Shown: in pieces, positions 7,116 through 13,469 of the stretch
Layout of the letters: every line of letters starts with the position of its first letter
How positions within the stretch are numbered: the first letter of the stretch is position 1
Source of the DNA: a virus
IMG/VR virus record: IMGVR_UViG_3300042520_000247
Coordinates: 1 to 39,210 of that record
Direction: 5' to 3' (one strand)
DNA length: 39,210 nucleotides
The notes under the pieces: generated by a model
Seen by the model: the letters and a program-made list of their open reading frames with translations, nothing else
The model's database searches: none
What the model was told of the DNA's origin: nothing
Position numbers and translations under genes: made by a program

Positions 7116-7728
7116 GTATGTAGATCCCATTTCCTATTGTGTTAAATATTTTATCATACTTTAGAAGTTTTAGCAAGTTATCAAAGTATCCTACTTTCCC
7201 ATCATTCTCCACACAGATGATCTTAGGTCTACCCAACATCGTCTGAAGCACTGGGTAGTCCAGCCCTTCTATGTCTATACACAATAAATCAGGGACACCA
7301 TACTGAGCATACAAATTATCTAAAGTTACAACCTTTATTGGTACTACCTTATTTAACTTGAACTCAGGGTGCAGCTTAATAAACTGAAGCACTGTATCGT
7401 AGTCAAAGCTGTTCCTGCCTGAGAAATCATCTACCATAAAGAACTCCAGCTCACCAGCCACAGGCCCTACTCCAACATTTAGTATCATATCCCTACCACG
7501 ATGCCTGTTGAAAGCCTCTATATGGTTTGGGTTTGCCTCCACACAGATCCCTGAGTGTCCACGCTCGTACAGAAGCGCAGTGTTGCTGATGTTATAGGGA
7601 TGATGCGCCCCAACATCGAAGTAGCTGCCCTTCTCAATCCCAAGCTTATAAAAGACATTCAATATGATTAAGTCTTCTCCGAACTGCGAGTAGGTCTTAT
7701 CCCCGAATGCCTGATCAGGATGACTCAA
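7087..7728 (-). CDS. FkbM-family SAM-dependent methyltransferase
   Basis: The protein has 213 residues. SAM-binding motif I is GSYFDVGAHHPYNISNT near residue 35. ICVEANP follows as the ribose-binding acid, and PDLLCIDIEGLDYPVL near 145-160 is the characteristic FkbM/Methyltransf_21 motif. Members O-methylate sugars or polyketides. The substrate here is unknown. No ATG lies near the N-terminus. The start is TTG at 7726-7728, preceded by AGAGAGGAA and overlapping the previous stop (TTGA). It sits between the primase-helicase and DNA polymerase genes, an unexpected place for a sugar methyltransferase. With the GT9-like gene it may form a glycan-modifying pair, which is inference. Confidence 0.87.
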   Translation of the reverse strand: MSHPDQAFGDKTYSQFGEDLIILNVFYKLGIEKGSYFDVGAHHPYNISNTALLYERGHSGICVEANPNHIEAFNRHRGRDMILNVGVGPVAGELEFFMVDDFSGRNSFDYDTVLQFIKLHPEFKLNKVVPIKVVTLDNLYAQYGVPDLLCIDIEGLDYPVLQTMLGRPKIICVENDGKVGYFDNLLKLLKYDKIFNTIGNGIYIHESCAGHRN

Positions 7729-7898
7729 GTGTTCCTCTCTTTTAATCGTTTTTCAATTGTCGCAGCAAGCTCAATGACCTGTGCGTACACGTCAGAACCC
7801 CATAGATCACATGACTCAGCTATTGATTCAAGCTCAAGGTCAGTAATACCAACCCACTCATGTTTACGTTTTGCAATTTCATCAACACGTTCTATCAT
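7725..7898 (-). CDS. 57-residue hypothetical protein
   Basis: This short frame reads MIERVDEIAKRKHEWVGITD at its start and ends EKRLKERNT. A strong GGAGGAAGC ribosome site precedes the ATG, which overlaps the primase-helicase stop (ATGA). Its own stop overlaps the FkbM start (TTGA). The protein is helical, charged and without membrane segments. Similar small proteins with an LELESIAES-type helix occur beside phage replication genes, with unknown function. Packing and the ribosome site make it convincing. Confidence 0.75.
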   Translation of the reverse strand: MIERVDEIAKRKHEWVGITDLELESIAESCDLWGSDVYAQVIELAATIEKRLKERNT

Positions 7899-9472
7899 AG
7901 TGCTTCCTCCAAAGTTTCATTCATACGTCCAGTAGTGCGATCATAATACAATGCACAGGCAGGGCCAGTCAACCCACTGAATCGATTCTTCAGAACCCTG
8001 ACTCGTGTGGTGTGACGCTCCTTCAGGTCCTCTGACTGCCCATTACGCTCAAGACCCAGGACCATGTCAGACAACTGACCAATAGAACCTGACCCACGCA
8101 GAGCAGACAAAGATGTTGCTGCGCCTTCCTCGTGGCCCTTACCATCAGGACGCTTCAGGTGTGAGACACAGAATAAACTAATGCCAGTCTCTTGTACAAT
8201 CATGCGAAGCTTGGTCATGATCTCGTCTAAAGCTTTACGTTCATCTCCATTGTCCTGTGCAGATACCACAATAGACACGTGGTCAAGGAAAATAAACCTG
8301 CACTCAAGAGCCTTAGCCATAAAGCGGACTCTGTTGATAATGTTGTCGATTGCAGTAGACCCAAAGTGATCAAAAAGAAACACACGTCCAGTACCCAGAG
8401 TGCTGTCAAAAGCAAGCTTAAGTTCATCATCAGATACCTCAGTATCAGGGAGGTGTAGTGGTTTGTTGGCTGCTAAACTCATGATGCTCTTAGCAGTGCG
8501 CTTCACAGATTCTTCCAGGAACAGCAGCCCAATGTTATCTTCGCTGTTGTTCAGGATATGATAAACAATTTCTCGTAGGAACTGTGACTTACCTAGCCCA
8601 GACCCTGCAGTGATTGTAACTAGCTCACCCTCACGCACACCATATGTCAAGTCATTCAGACCAGAGAAAGGGTACTGAACCTTAGCACGCTCGACTGGCT
8701 GGTTAACCAGCTCCCATAAACCAGCGCCATCAACAATACCATCTGGTGTGTAACGCTCTGCCTTCCACCACAGGTCTACGAATTCTTTCCCTTTGTTGTC
8801 TTGCGAGTATTCGCAGGCATCTTTGTAGTCTTGGGTTCCTTTAAATATCTTGGCTTTAGTTCCAATGACTTCAGCCACTGCTTTAGAAGCTTCTCTGCCT
8901 GCAGCATCGTTATCGAAACAAAGCACCACAGTCTCAAAAGAATCGAGCCATTCGTAATTCGCTTTGACATCTGCAACTGCACTCGCTGCACCATTCCTAA
9001 CAGAAACCACAGGGTATTTGGAACCAAGCATTTGATACGCAGCAGCAGCATCGAACTCACCCTCTGTAATCGTGACATACTTACCCCCTTTGTTAAACAA
9101 CTGCTGACCGAACAGCTTGCCCTGCTGCCAAGCGCCTTCGATACTAAACTTCTTATCTGCTACGTTGCGTTTCTTGTAAGCTACTAAACCCTCCCCATCG
9201 TAGTAGGGGAAATAATAAGCACTGTCTTTCTTGCCTATGCCATAGGTTAGACAGGTGTCCCTGGTTAGGCCTCGATCAGAGACAGAGCTGTAGACGATGT
9301 CATGCACGTTAGTCATGGTAGATACTACCTTAGTAAGTTTAGGTGAGTACTCTTGTGAATTCCTGCGTGTCTTGCCACAGCTAAAACACTTGCTGCCCCA
9401 CTCATACACTGTTAAAGCATCGCTGCTCCCACAGTCCTGACATGGTTGATGCGTTACTAATTGCTGAGCCAT
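7895..9472 (-). CDS. DNA primase-helicase (T7 gp4-like)
   Basis: The protein has 525 residues. An N-terminal zinc finger uses Cys11, Cys14, Cys29 and Cys32 (CQDCGSS and CFSCGKT). A TOPRIM domain follows, with ITEGEFDAAAAY and VVLCFDNDAAGREA. The C-terminal DnaB-type helicase has Walker A ITAGSGLGKSQFL near 290, CRFIFLDHVSIV as the Walker B region and LFCVSHLKRP as a later motif. The protein unwinds DNA at the fork and makes primers for the family A polymerase. AAAGGAGAATAG precedes the ATG and the gene abuts the 75-residue Cys-rich gene. Confidence 0.95.
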   Translation of the reverse strand: MAQQLVTHQPCQDCGSSDALTVYEWGSKCFSCGKTRRNSQEYSPKLTKVVSTMTNVHDIVYSSVSDRGLTRDTCLTYGIGKKDSAYYFPYYDGEGLVAYKKRNVADKKFSIEGAWQQGKLFGQQLFNKGGKYVTITEGEFDAAAAYQMLGSKYPVVSVRNGAASAVADVKANYEWLDSFETVVLCFDNDAAGREASKAVAEVIGTKAKIFKGTQDYKDACEYSQDNKGKEFVDLWWKAERYTPDGIVDGAGLWELVNQPVERAKVQYPFSGLNDLTYGVREGELVTITAGSGLGKSQFLREIVYHILNNSEDNIGLLFLEESVKRTAKSIMSLAANKPLHLPDTEVSDDELKLAFDSTLGTGRVFLFDHFGSTAIDNIINRVRFMAKALECRFIFLDHVSIVVSAQDNGDERKALDEIMTKLRMIVQETGISLFCVSHLKRPDGKGHEEGAATSLSALRGSGSIGQLSDMVLGLERNGQSEDLKERHTTRVRVLKNRFSGLTGPACALYYDRTTGRMNETLEEAL

Positions 9473-9700
9473 CTATTCTCCTTTAATTTGGTAAGGCCTG
9501 ACAAAAAACAATGGGCAACTGGTGACAGTACAGTGAGTGATCTCTTCTCGTTGACAGTTAGAGCAGTGCCAGCACTTGGCATTGACAGCTTTACGAAGAC
9601 TGCTCTTGTCTTCTTCCCAGATCTGAATAGGAGTGCGAAGCTTGACACCAACGCCTCTCTTGGCTGCTCTAGCCTTAGCTAAACTCTCTTGCTTGGTCAT
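9473..9700 (-). CDS. Cys-rich 75-residue protein (probable zinc-binding)
   Basis: The N-terminal helix (MTKQESLAKARAAKRG) is basic. The C-terminal half has Cys43, 46, 49, 57 and 62 in CWHCSNCQREEITHC and SCPLFFVRPYQ. A CTV-xx-CPL-xx-RPY ending with several upstream cysteines recurs in small proteins of phages and proteobacteria and suggests a zinc site. The function is unknown. AAAGGAGACAGC is a strong ribosome site. The start overlaps the stop of the 52-residue gene (ATGA) and the stop touches the primase-helicase start, so the gene is closely tied to the replication block. Confidence 0.8.
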   Translation of the reverse strand: MTKQESLAKARAAKRGVGVKLRTPIQIWEEDKSSLRKAVNAKCWHCSNCQREEITHCTVTSCPLFFVRPYQIKGE

Positions 9701-9855
9701 GCTGTCTCCTTTAATTTATTACCCCTTAATTGTATCACGTCTTCCAGCATTTTATCAAGCCCCACATTAAGGGACAGCTCAACAAAATCAGACACCGTAA
9801 ACCAGTAGTGTGCTTCTTCGCTGGTCTCTGCTAAGAATCTATCTTGATCATCCAT
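9697..9855 (-). CDS. 52-residue acidic hypothetical protein
   Basis: The frame begins MDDQDRFLAETSEEAHYWFT and ends NKLKETA. Its stop overlaps the next start (ATGA). AAAGG lies somewhat far upstream (about 10 bases). It is the first gene after the promoter at 9935-9963. No family is recognised. The acidic, helical composition without membrane segment fits a small cytoplasmic regulator or inhibitor, but nothing in the sequence proves this. Confidence 0.65.
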   Translation of the reverse strand: MDDQDRFLAETSEEAHYWFTVSDFVELSLNVGLDKMLEDVIQLRGNKLKETA

Positions 9856-9934
9856 AGTAAAGAATCCTTTAAATAGTTACTTGTTTATTAATAATAATAT
9901 TAATACTTAGTCTTCTTAATAACTCTATAGTAAT

Positions 9935-9963
9935 ATTGTAACATCCTTACTCATCTCTGTCAA
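9935..9963 (-). promoter_or_regulatory. Sigma70 promoter before the primase-helicase block
   Basis: On the minus strand TTGACA (9958-9963) and TACAAT (9935-9940) are 17 bases apart, with an extended TG before the -10 (TGTTACAAT). The -35 hexamer is exact and the -10 differs at one base. Transcription would start near 9928, about 70 bases before the 52-residue gene. The leader holds the AT-rich near-palindrome ATTAATAATAATATTAAT. As at 5258-5285, the promoter lies in the 3' end of the preceding gene. Confidence 0.8.
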
Positions 9964-10162
9964 CATACAAACTGAAATCACTTACATCCTCAGTGGTTAA
10001 ATCATCCTCATCAGTGAGCAGGTCTTCCCTGTCTACTGTAAGTAAGTCATCACTAACCGTAGCGAAGCAATGATTACATAGGTCAGTGTACTCCTCAGTG
10101 ATAGCACTCTTTCGAGTAGCCTCGTAGTCAGTCAATGCTGCGTTGCAACTAAGACACCTCAT
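9947..10162 (-). CDS. Zinc-ribbon protein, 71 residues
   Basis: I start the gene at the ATG ending at 10162, which has a strong GGGAGGC ribosome site four bases upstream. The protein reads MRCLSCNAALTDYEATRKS. Cys3 and Cys6 pair with Cys29 and Cys32 (DLCNHC), making a small zinc ribbon. The tail is extremely acidic (repeated DDLLTVDREDLLTDEDDL) and could mimic nucleic acid or bind a basic partner. The type is common among T7-like and marine podophages; its function is unknown. Its last codons contain the -35 of the promoter just described. Confidence 0.8.
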   Translation of the reverse strand: MRCLSCNAALTDYEATRKSAITEEYTDLCNHCFATVSDDLLTVDREDLLTDEDDLTTEDVSDFSLYVDRDE

Positions 10163-10195
10163 ACAGCCTCCCATTTCTTGTTTGTCAAGCAATAT

Positions 10196-10444
10196 TTAGA
10201 CTTTACCATGTAAAACCTCCAGCCTTGTTTTAGATTTATCAATTATAGCAGCTTTCATAGGATCTGAGTAGCCCTCCCACAACTCTATCTCCATGACAGA
10301 CCTGCCACACCCTTTACAGAAATGAGTACCCTGGAACACCTGACAGATATTAAGGCACGGACTCTGTATTTTTGACAGAGATTGTGTGCTTTCCTCTGGT
10401 TTTTCCAGGGTTACCTCATACGGCACACCACTAACCCTCACCAT
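10196..10444 (-). CDS. DUF1289 family Cys-rich protein
   Basis: The protein has 82 residues from the ATG at 10444; a TTG at 10462 would add six. The family pattern is clear: QSPCLNICQV then HFCKGCGRSVMEIELW and WEGYSDPMKAAI. Cys30, 34, 43 and 46 probably bind zinc or an Fe-S cluster. DUF1289 proteins are common in proteobacteria and are poorly characterised, which hints at a proteobacterial host. The ribosome site is weak. The start overlaps the end of a 23-residue frame, so coupled translation is plausible. Confidence 0.8.
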   Translation of the reverse strand: MVRVSGVPYEVTLEKPEESTQSLSKIQSPCLNICQVFQGTHFCKGCGRSVMEIELWEGYSDPMKAAIIDKSKTRLEVLHGKV

Positions 10445-10502
10445 AGGACACCCATAGAGCAAATAAAATTGTCAAAATCATAAGCAATAAAAAAGAAATC
10501 AT
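10431..10502 (-). CDS. 23-residue hydrophobic peptide (possible)
   Basis: The frame reads MISFLLLMILTILFALWVSY followed by GEG. It is essentially one transmembrane helix. Its start overlaps the stop of the 48-residue membrane protein (ATGA) and its end overlaps the start of the DUF1289 gene. The architecture argues for translation, but the frame is so short that chance cannot be excluded. Confidence 0.4.
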   Translation of the reverse strand: MISFLLLMILTILFALWVSYGEG

Positions 10503-10645
10503 TTTGTGGCCATCCAATAAAGACCCACGTTAGAAAACGCATAGCCAGCGTACACCACGAGCATGGGAATATTACCCCTGAACCCCTGCTCTCCTGCAAT
10601 GTAGGCGTATATGCACCCAGTGACAATGATCAACCAGGCCGACAT
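10499..10645 (-). CDS. 48-residue phage membrane protein
   Basis: The protein begins MSAWLIIVTGCIYAYIAGEQ, continues with RGNIPMLVVYAGYAFSNVG and ends LYWMATK. Two hydrophobic helices (about 3-18 and 26-44) flank a short EQGFRGN loop. This pattern (TGxIY, then EQ-xx-GN-xPM-xx-YxGYAFSNVG) recurs in many podophages and siphophages as a small inner-membrane protein of unknown role. The start overlaps the preceding stop (TAATG). Confidence 0.8.
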   Translation of the reverse strand: MSAWLIIVTGCIYAYIAGEQGFRGNIPMLVVYAGYAFSNVGLYWMATK

Positions 10646-10992
10646 TATAGGCCCTCCTGATACAGCTTCGCCTTCTTTTGCAGCTCAGGGCTATGTAGAT
10701 CTATCAACCTCATCAGCTCCTTGTACACTTCGACAAGGTCCAGGGTAGTCTTCGCTACTTCTTTAGCCTTCATTATATTGTAGAGAATATACAGCTCGTC
10801 AGTCTTCATATCCTCTACCACCTGCTCCAGCTCAGCAATACGCTCCTGGTACTGCTCTACAGCACTGTAGTCTACAGAGTCATAGTCAGCGTCATTCCAA
10901 TAATCGTAATTGTAATCTCTCATTTTATTTTCCTTGTGTTTGCCAGCGCCACTACGCTGAGCATACTTAGCTACGTAGTTGCGCTGCTTCAT
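10645..10992 (-). CDS. 115-residue protein with MKQRN-type N-terminus
   Basis: I use the ATG ending at 10992. The first 19 residues, MKQRNYVAKYAQRSGAGKH, match a widespread tiny phage protein type with a basic KxxNxVAKxA-GAGxH motif. Here this leader is joined in frame to a Tyr/Asp-rich linker (DYNYDYWNDADYDSVDY) and a C-terminal coiled-coil-like region (QERIAELEQVVEDMKTDEL onward). The fusion is unusual, as the motif often stands alone in proteins of about 50 residues. The function is unknown; the coiled coil suggests oligomerisation. Confidence 0.72.
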   Translation of the reverse strand: MKQRNYVAKYAQRSGAGKHKENKMRDYNYDYWNDADYDSVDYSAVEQYQERIAELEQVVEDMKTDELYILYNIMKAKEVAKTTLDLVEVYKELMRLIDLHSPELQKKAKLYQEGL

Positions 10993-10996
10993 GATA

Positions 10997-11332
10997 TTAA
11001 CTAATCCCCATAACAAAGCATGACGGTATAAATGCTACCATACTTTTAAGCTTCTCCAATGATACTTTAGGATCGGTACTATCACCATCGACATCATAAC
11101 CCAGGACCAAAGCTTTACCACACAATGGCTGAGGATATCCCTTAATAATAAAGAATTCTCTATTGTCTTTATATAACCCTTCATCGTCAACGTATATTGT
11201 ATCGTCAAAATCTCGAAATCCTACACAATCGAAAGTTTGACAATCAATAAGCTTATAAATTTCCTTGTAATCTCCTGAATAAGAGACCTCGTCTATTTTC
11301 TGCTCGTATGGATCAATAAGAAAAGCTTTCAT
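10997..11332 (-). CDS. DUF3846 family protein
   Basis: The protein has 111 residues. The family pattern is visible: MKAFLIDPYEQKI, EVSYSGDYKEIYKLID, YVDDEGLYKD, FIIKGYPQPLCGKALVLG, then DGDSTDPKVSLEKLK. DUF3846 proteins occur in many phages and some plasmids and have no proven function. No membrane segment is present. It belongs to the early cluster of small genes at the start of the leftward operon, where host-takeover proteins are commonly encoded. Confidence 0.8.
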   Translation of the reverse strand: MKAFLIDPYEQKIDEVSYSGDYKEIYKLIDCQTFDCVGFRDFDDTIYVDDEGLYKDNREFFIIKGYPQPLCGKALVLGYDVDGDSTDPKVSLEKLKSMVAFIPSCFVMGIS

Positions 11333-11335
11333 GGT

Positions 11336-11515
11336 TTAAACCCTTTCAATAATTTGGTGATCAATTATATCCAATACTTTCCAGCCCTGCAGTGCTGCCT
11401 GACCTTTACAGAACCCAGCAGCCATAGCAAAGCTATTGGCCCTGACCTTGTACTGCTTGAGTAACGGCATACCTTCCCATCCAATCATTTTAATATCTAA
11501 AATATATGTTTTCAT
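11336..11515 (-). CDS. 59-residue hypothetical protein
   Basis: The frame begins MKTYILDIKMIGWEGMPLLK and ends DHQIIERV. A small beta-alpha-beta fold is suggested. The gene begins two bases before the region's next gene block and ends three bases before the DUF3846 start, so there is no spare DNA around it. No clear Shine-Dalgarno is seen (CCTATAGGG-like sequence is absent; GGGGTTATT lies directly before the ATG). No family is recognised. Confidence 0.65.
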   Translation of the reverse strand: MKTYILDIKMIGWEGMPLLKQYKVRANSFAMAAGFCKGQAALQGWKVLDIIDHQIIERV

Positions 11516-11523
11516 AATAACCC

Positions 11524-11607
11524 CTATAGTGAGGAAACAAGAATAGCAACGAAAAAAACAACCATAAATAATAACGCACCCAGGACTGACTCTAGTAAAT
11601 TCTTCAT
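11524..11607 (-). CDS. 27-residue membrane peptide (possible)
   Basis: The frame reads MKNLLESVLGALLFMVVFFV followed by AILVSSL. One hydrophobic helix spans about residues 8-25. It sits in an otherwise unfilled 95-base gap between two convincing small genes. It is one of several tiny single-helix frames in 10.4-11.9 kb. Confidence 0.5.
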   Translation of the reverse strand: MKNLLESVLGALLFMVVFFVAILVSSL

Positions 11608-11610
11608 AGG

Positions 11611-11769
11611 TTAACTGTTCGCCTCAGCTTCCCAGATTATCTCATTAAGCGAAGCCAGCTCATCAACCAGGGCAAAGTACTCGCCCAGCTCCTCCTCAGT
11701 AAGGTGTCTATTTTCAAAAATTCTGATTAGGCCAGCAATTTCTGCAGCTCTCTCCCATGCATTAATCAT
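11611..11769 (-). CDS. 52-residue acidic helical protein
   Basis: The frame begins MINAWERAAEIAGLIRIFEN and ends IIWEAEANS. It is rich in Glu and Ala and predicted to be fully helical. GGGGGTAATT gives a strong ribosome site. The function is unknown. Neighbouring genes are tiny membrane peptides on both sides, so it could be a soluble partner, but that is only a guess from position. Confidence 0.7.
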   Translation of the reverse strand: MINAWERAAEIAGLIRIFENRHLTEEELGEYFALVDELASLNEIIWEAEANS

Positions 11770-11771
11770 AA

Positions 11772-11840
11772 TTACCCCCATAGTTTGGATAAGGTTAGCG
11801 AAAAGAAAAACAATGTAAAAGCAATCGATAAGTTTAGCAT
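11772..11840 (-). CDS. 22-residue hydrophobic peptide (possible)
   Basis: The frame reads MLNLSIAFTLFFFSLTLSKL followed by WG. It is a single hydrophobic stretch between two better supported small genes, with a one-base spacing to the upstream stop. No clear ribosome site is visible. Translation would depend on coupling to the 29-residue frame upstream. Confidence 0.35.
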   Translation of the reverse strand: MLNLSIAFTLFFFSLTLSKLWG

Positions 11841-11841
11841 T

Positions 11842-11931
11842 TTAGTCCAGGTCCCATGGTTTGAAAATAATTATAACCCCAGCAATCCCCAGCAGCAGGG
11901 CTGCTATGCTAGCGTATTCTGAAAGTGACAT
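11842..11931 (-). CDS. 29-residue membrane peptide
   Basis: The frame reads MSLSEYASIAALLLGIAGVI followed by IIFKPWDLD. One transmembrane helix (about 8-23) is followed by a short tail. AAAAGGGGG before the ATG is a strong ribosome site, which raises confidence above that of the other tiny frames. A role in the inner membrane, such as lysis timing or superinfection exclusion, is possible but not shown. Confidence 0.55.
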   Translation of the reverse strand: MSLSEYASIAALLLGIAGVIIIFKPWDLD

Positions 11932-11945
11932 AGTAAAACCCCCTT

Positions 11946-12599
11946 TTAATGTTTTCGATATGATACGTTAGAGACTGAGCTATCCCAGCAGGCCCTGCAA
12001 TCCCTGCACTTGTTACCCTGAAACTGAGCTGGGCACATATAACCCTCAGCAGCTTGCTCATGGTGCACAGTGCTAGTATTCTGAAAACCTGCAGGAGCTG
12101 CTGAGTCTATCATTGCAGCCGATACCCTCACCACCAGGTTAGCAGGGAAAGCTTTGAATGCTCGAATGTACTGATTTACTAGGCCTTTCTCCCTGGTTGG
12201 CAGCCAAAACGATACACCTGGGAGCTGCTCAGCCACTGAGACAATATTCAGCAAGTGCTGAAAGCTTTGAAGGTCCCCGCTATCGTGCCACCTGAAATAG
12301 GTTTCCCCTGAGCTGCGGATCAGGTACACCATAGCTTCGGTCCAGCGTGGATCAGTTAACCCTGCTGCTCGTTTAGCATGGGCAGCTTTAACGCTTGGAT
12401 ACTGATAGTTAGCCTTGAGAGCATAGCAGCCTTCGCACGTGCTGCCTTTAACCTGGGCCAGCGCTGCGCCTACCTTGCATAGTGCTGCGCTAATGCCGTA
12501 TGACAGCCCTGGCATTTTAGAGGGTTTCCCCAAGCTGCCAGTGATCTTAATAGCTGCTGCTTTACTGCTGATTGGGCCTGCTAATGTTAACGTGCTCAT
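11946..12599 (-). CDS. GP88-family Cys-rich protein
   Basis: The protein has 217 residues from the ATG at 12599, which has AGGAGC upstream. An in-frame earlier start at 12635 lacks this. Signature segments are STCEGCYALKANYQYPSVKA, YFRWHDSGDLQSFQHL and FWLPTRE, as in the GP88 family of phage proteins. Cys55 and Cys58 plus a C-terminal cluster (CPAQFQGNKCRDCRAC) could bind iron-sulfur or zinc. The family's function is unknown. It is the second gene of the leftward operon, so it is expressed very early and may act in host takeover. Confidence 0.82.
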   Translation of the reverse strand: MSTLTLAGPISSKAAAIKITGSLGKPSKMPGLSYGISAALCKVGAALAQVKGSTCEGCYALKANYQYPSVKAAHAKRAAGLTDPRWTEAMVYLIRSSGETYFRWHDSGDLQSFQHLLNIVSVAEQLPGVSFWLPTREKGLVNQYIRAFKAFPANLVVRVSAAMIDSAAPAGFQNTSTVHHEQAAEGYMCPAQFQGNKCRDCRACWDSSVSNVSYRKH

Positions 12600-12627
12600 G
12601 GTTAGCTCCTGGTTAGTAAGTACACTG

Positions 12628-12650
12628 TAGACCACTCAGAGAATGGTCTA
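12628..12650. promoter_or_regulatory. Inverted repeat between first two early genes
   Basis: TAGACCA (12628-12634) and TGGTCTA (12644-12650) are perfect 7-base arms around a 9-base loop. The element lies in the 58-base gap between the 79-residue gene and the GP88 gene. No T-run follows on the transcribed strand, so it is not a typical intrinsic terminator. It may be an operator or an mRNA hairpin that affects GP88 translation. Confidence 0.5.
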
Positions 12651-12657
12651 GGTTTAC

Positions 12658-12897
12658 TCACTTATTCAAGGCCTTTACTGTATGGTCAGCAGCCAGTAGA
12701 ATAATGTCCCTGTTGCGGATCTTAATAGTAGGACCATGTGCGAGCTGGACAGTGCTGGTAAAAAACCCAGCTTTCAGGACCTTCCCGTTTTTACGGGTCC
12801 AGTTCTCCAGGTAGACTGTCAAGAATCTACCTTGTCTGTTGTCAATTGCTTGCTTGGTTTCAAGGGTTTGCTTTACTGCTTTGATTAGTGCTCTCAT
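12658..12897 (-). CDS. 79-residue basic protein, first gene of leftward operon
   Basis: The start is the ATG ending at 12897, preceded by TTTGGAGATATAC. The protein begins MRALIKAVKQTLETKQAIDN and is basic, with VYLENWTRKNGKVLKAGFFT in the middle. It looks like a small beta-rich domain and has no recognised family. As the first gene after the divergent control region it would be made earliest, a position often occupied by host-inhibitory or regulatory proteins. Confidence 0.75.
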   Translation of the reverse strand: MRALIKAVKQTLETKQAIDNRQGRFLTVYLENWTRKNGKVLKAGFFTSTVQLAHGPTIKIRNRDIILLAADHTVKALNK

Positions 12898-13035
12898 GTA
12901 TATCTCCAAAGGTTTAAGGGTTAACTGCTGTGCTGCTGAGTCTTAATAATACTCCAGCCAGTGCCCTAGTCTATAACTTTATTTCTATCGTTATGCAGTG
13001 CATCATAGGTTTAGACTATGGTGGTGCTATAGGGT

Positions 13036-13064
13036 ACATAACACACACTTTCTTTTCTTGTCAA
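13036..13064 (-). promoter_or_regulatory. Candidate early leftward promoter
   Basis: TTGACA on the minus strand (13059-13064) matches the -35 consensus exactly. The -10 is weak: TTATGT at spacing 17, or TGTTAT at spacing 15. It lies about 140 bases upstream of the first leftward gene, where an early promoter is expected. The weak -10 means the exact hexamer is uncertain. Confidence 0.45.
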
Positions 13065-13302
13065 GCTTAATAACCCTACACAGCGCTAGACAATAGCTAT
13101 TTTGTTGCATAAATACGACATGGGGGAGGGGGCTATGCAATCACTGTGGAGTTTGCGGACCCTACAGCACACAACAGAAGGTAAAATAGGATTAGATAGT
13201 GGTAAAACTGCCCTAAATAGTACTAAAAAGAACTAGAAAAAGGCTATACAAATCAAATAGTTATAAAATTGTAGGATTCTGTAGAAAAGCTGTACACTCT
13301 AA

Positions 13303-13340
13303 AGCCCTATTCCTTCGTAATACCCAGACTATATAGGGCT
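13303..13340. promoter_or_regulatory. Inverted repeat upstream of rightward promoter
   Basis: AGCCCTAT (13303-13310) and ATAGGGCT (13333-13340) form 8-base perfect arms around 22 bases. It ends 37 bases before the -35 of the rightward promoter. That position suits a binding site for a regulator of the structural operon or part of an origin. Confidence 0.5.
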
Positions 13341-13377
13341 ATTCTGTCCTCTACAAGCTCTAAAGAGTAGAAAGTAC

Positions 13378-13406
13378 TTGACAAAAGCTAAAAAGTATGC
13401 TATAAT
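13378..13406 (+). promoter_or_regulatory. Main rightward (structural) sigma70 promoter
   Basis: TTGACA (13378-13383) and TATAAT (13401-13406) are both exact and 17 bases apart, with TG one base before the -10 (TGCTATAAT). The palindromic AAGTACTT overlaps the -35 start. The predicted start point is near 13413, giving a leader of about 170 bases before terS. The same extended sequence recurs at 17930-17958. Confidence 0.9.
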
Positions 13407-13433
13407 AAATGCACTATATAGGTAAACAGATAA

Positions 13434-13469
13434 CTCTTAAGAGATAACTGTGATTATAATTATAATTAT
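13434..13469. promoter_or_regulatory. Two palindromes in the structural operon leader
   Basis: CTCTTAAGAG (13434-13443) and ATAATTATAATTAT (13456-13469) are perfect palindromes 20-60 bases downstream of the predicted start point. CTTAAG-like words recur in the next 45 bases (for example at 13485 and 13499). Placement just after a strong promoter suggests an operator that could delay late transcription. Confidence 0.4.

Noticed and set aside
10183-10188. Leftward TTGACA as a promoter before the zinc-ribbon gene
   Set aside because: The hexamer is exact but the sequence 17 bases downstream (TGTATG) is a poor -10 and overlaps the ribosome site and start codon.
12628-12650. Intrinsic terminator between the first two leftward genes
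   Set aside because: The hairpin is only seven pairs, is A/T-rich at its base and is not followed by a T-run on the transcribed strand.
13122-13132. G-quadruplex from GGGGGAGGGGG
   Set aside because: Only two G tracts are present; a standard intramolecular quadruplex needs four. The run is kept only as a landmark.
13120-13236. 38-residue plus-strand frame (MGEGAMQSLWSLRTLQHTTE and on) in the control region
   Set aside because: There is no ribosome site or promoter just upstream, composition is not protein-like and it crosses inverted repeats.
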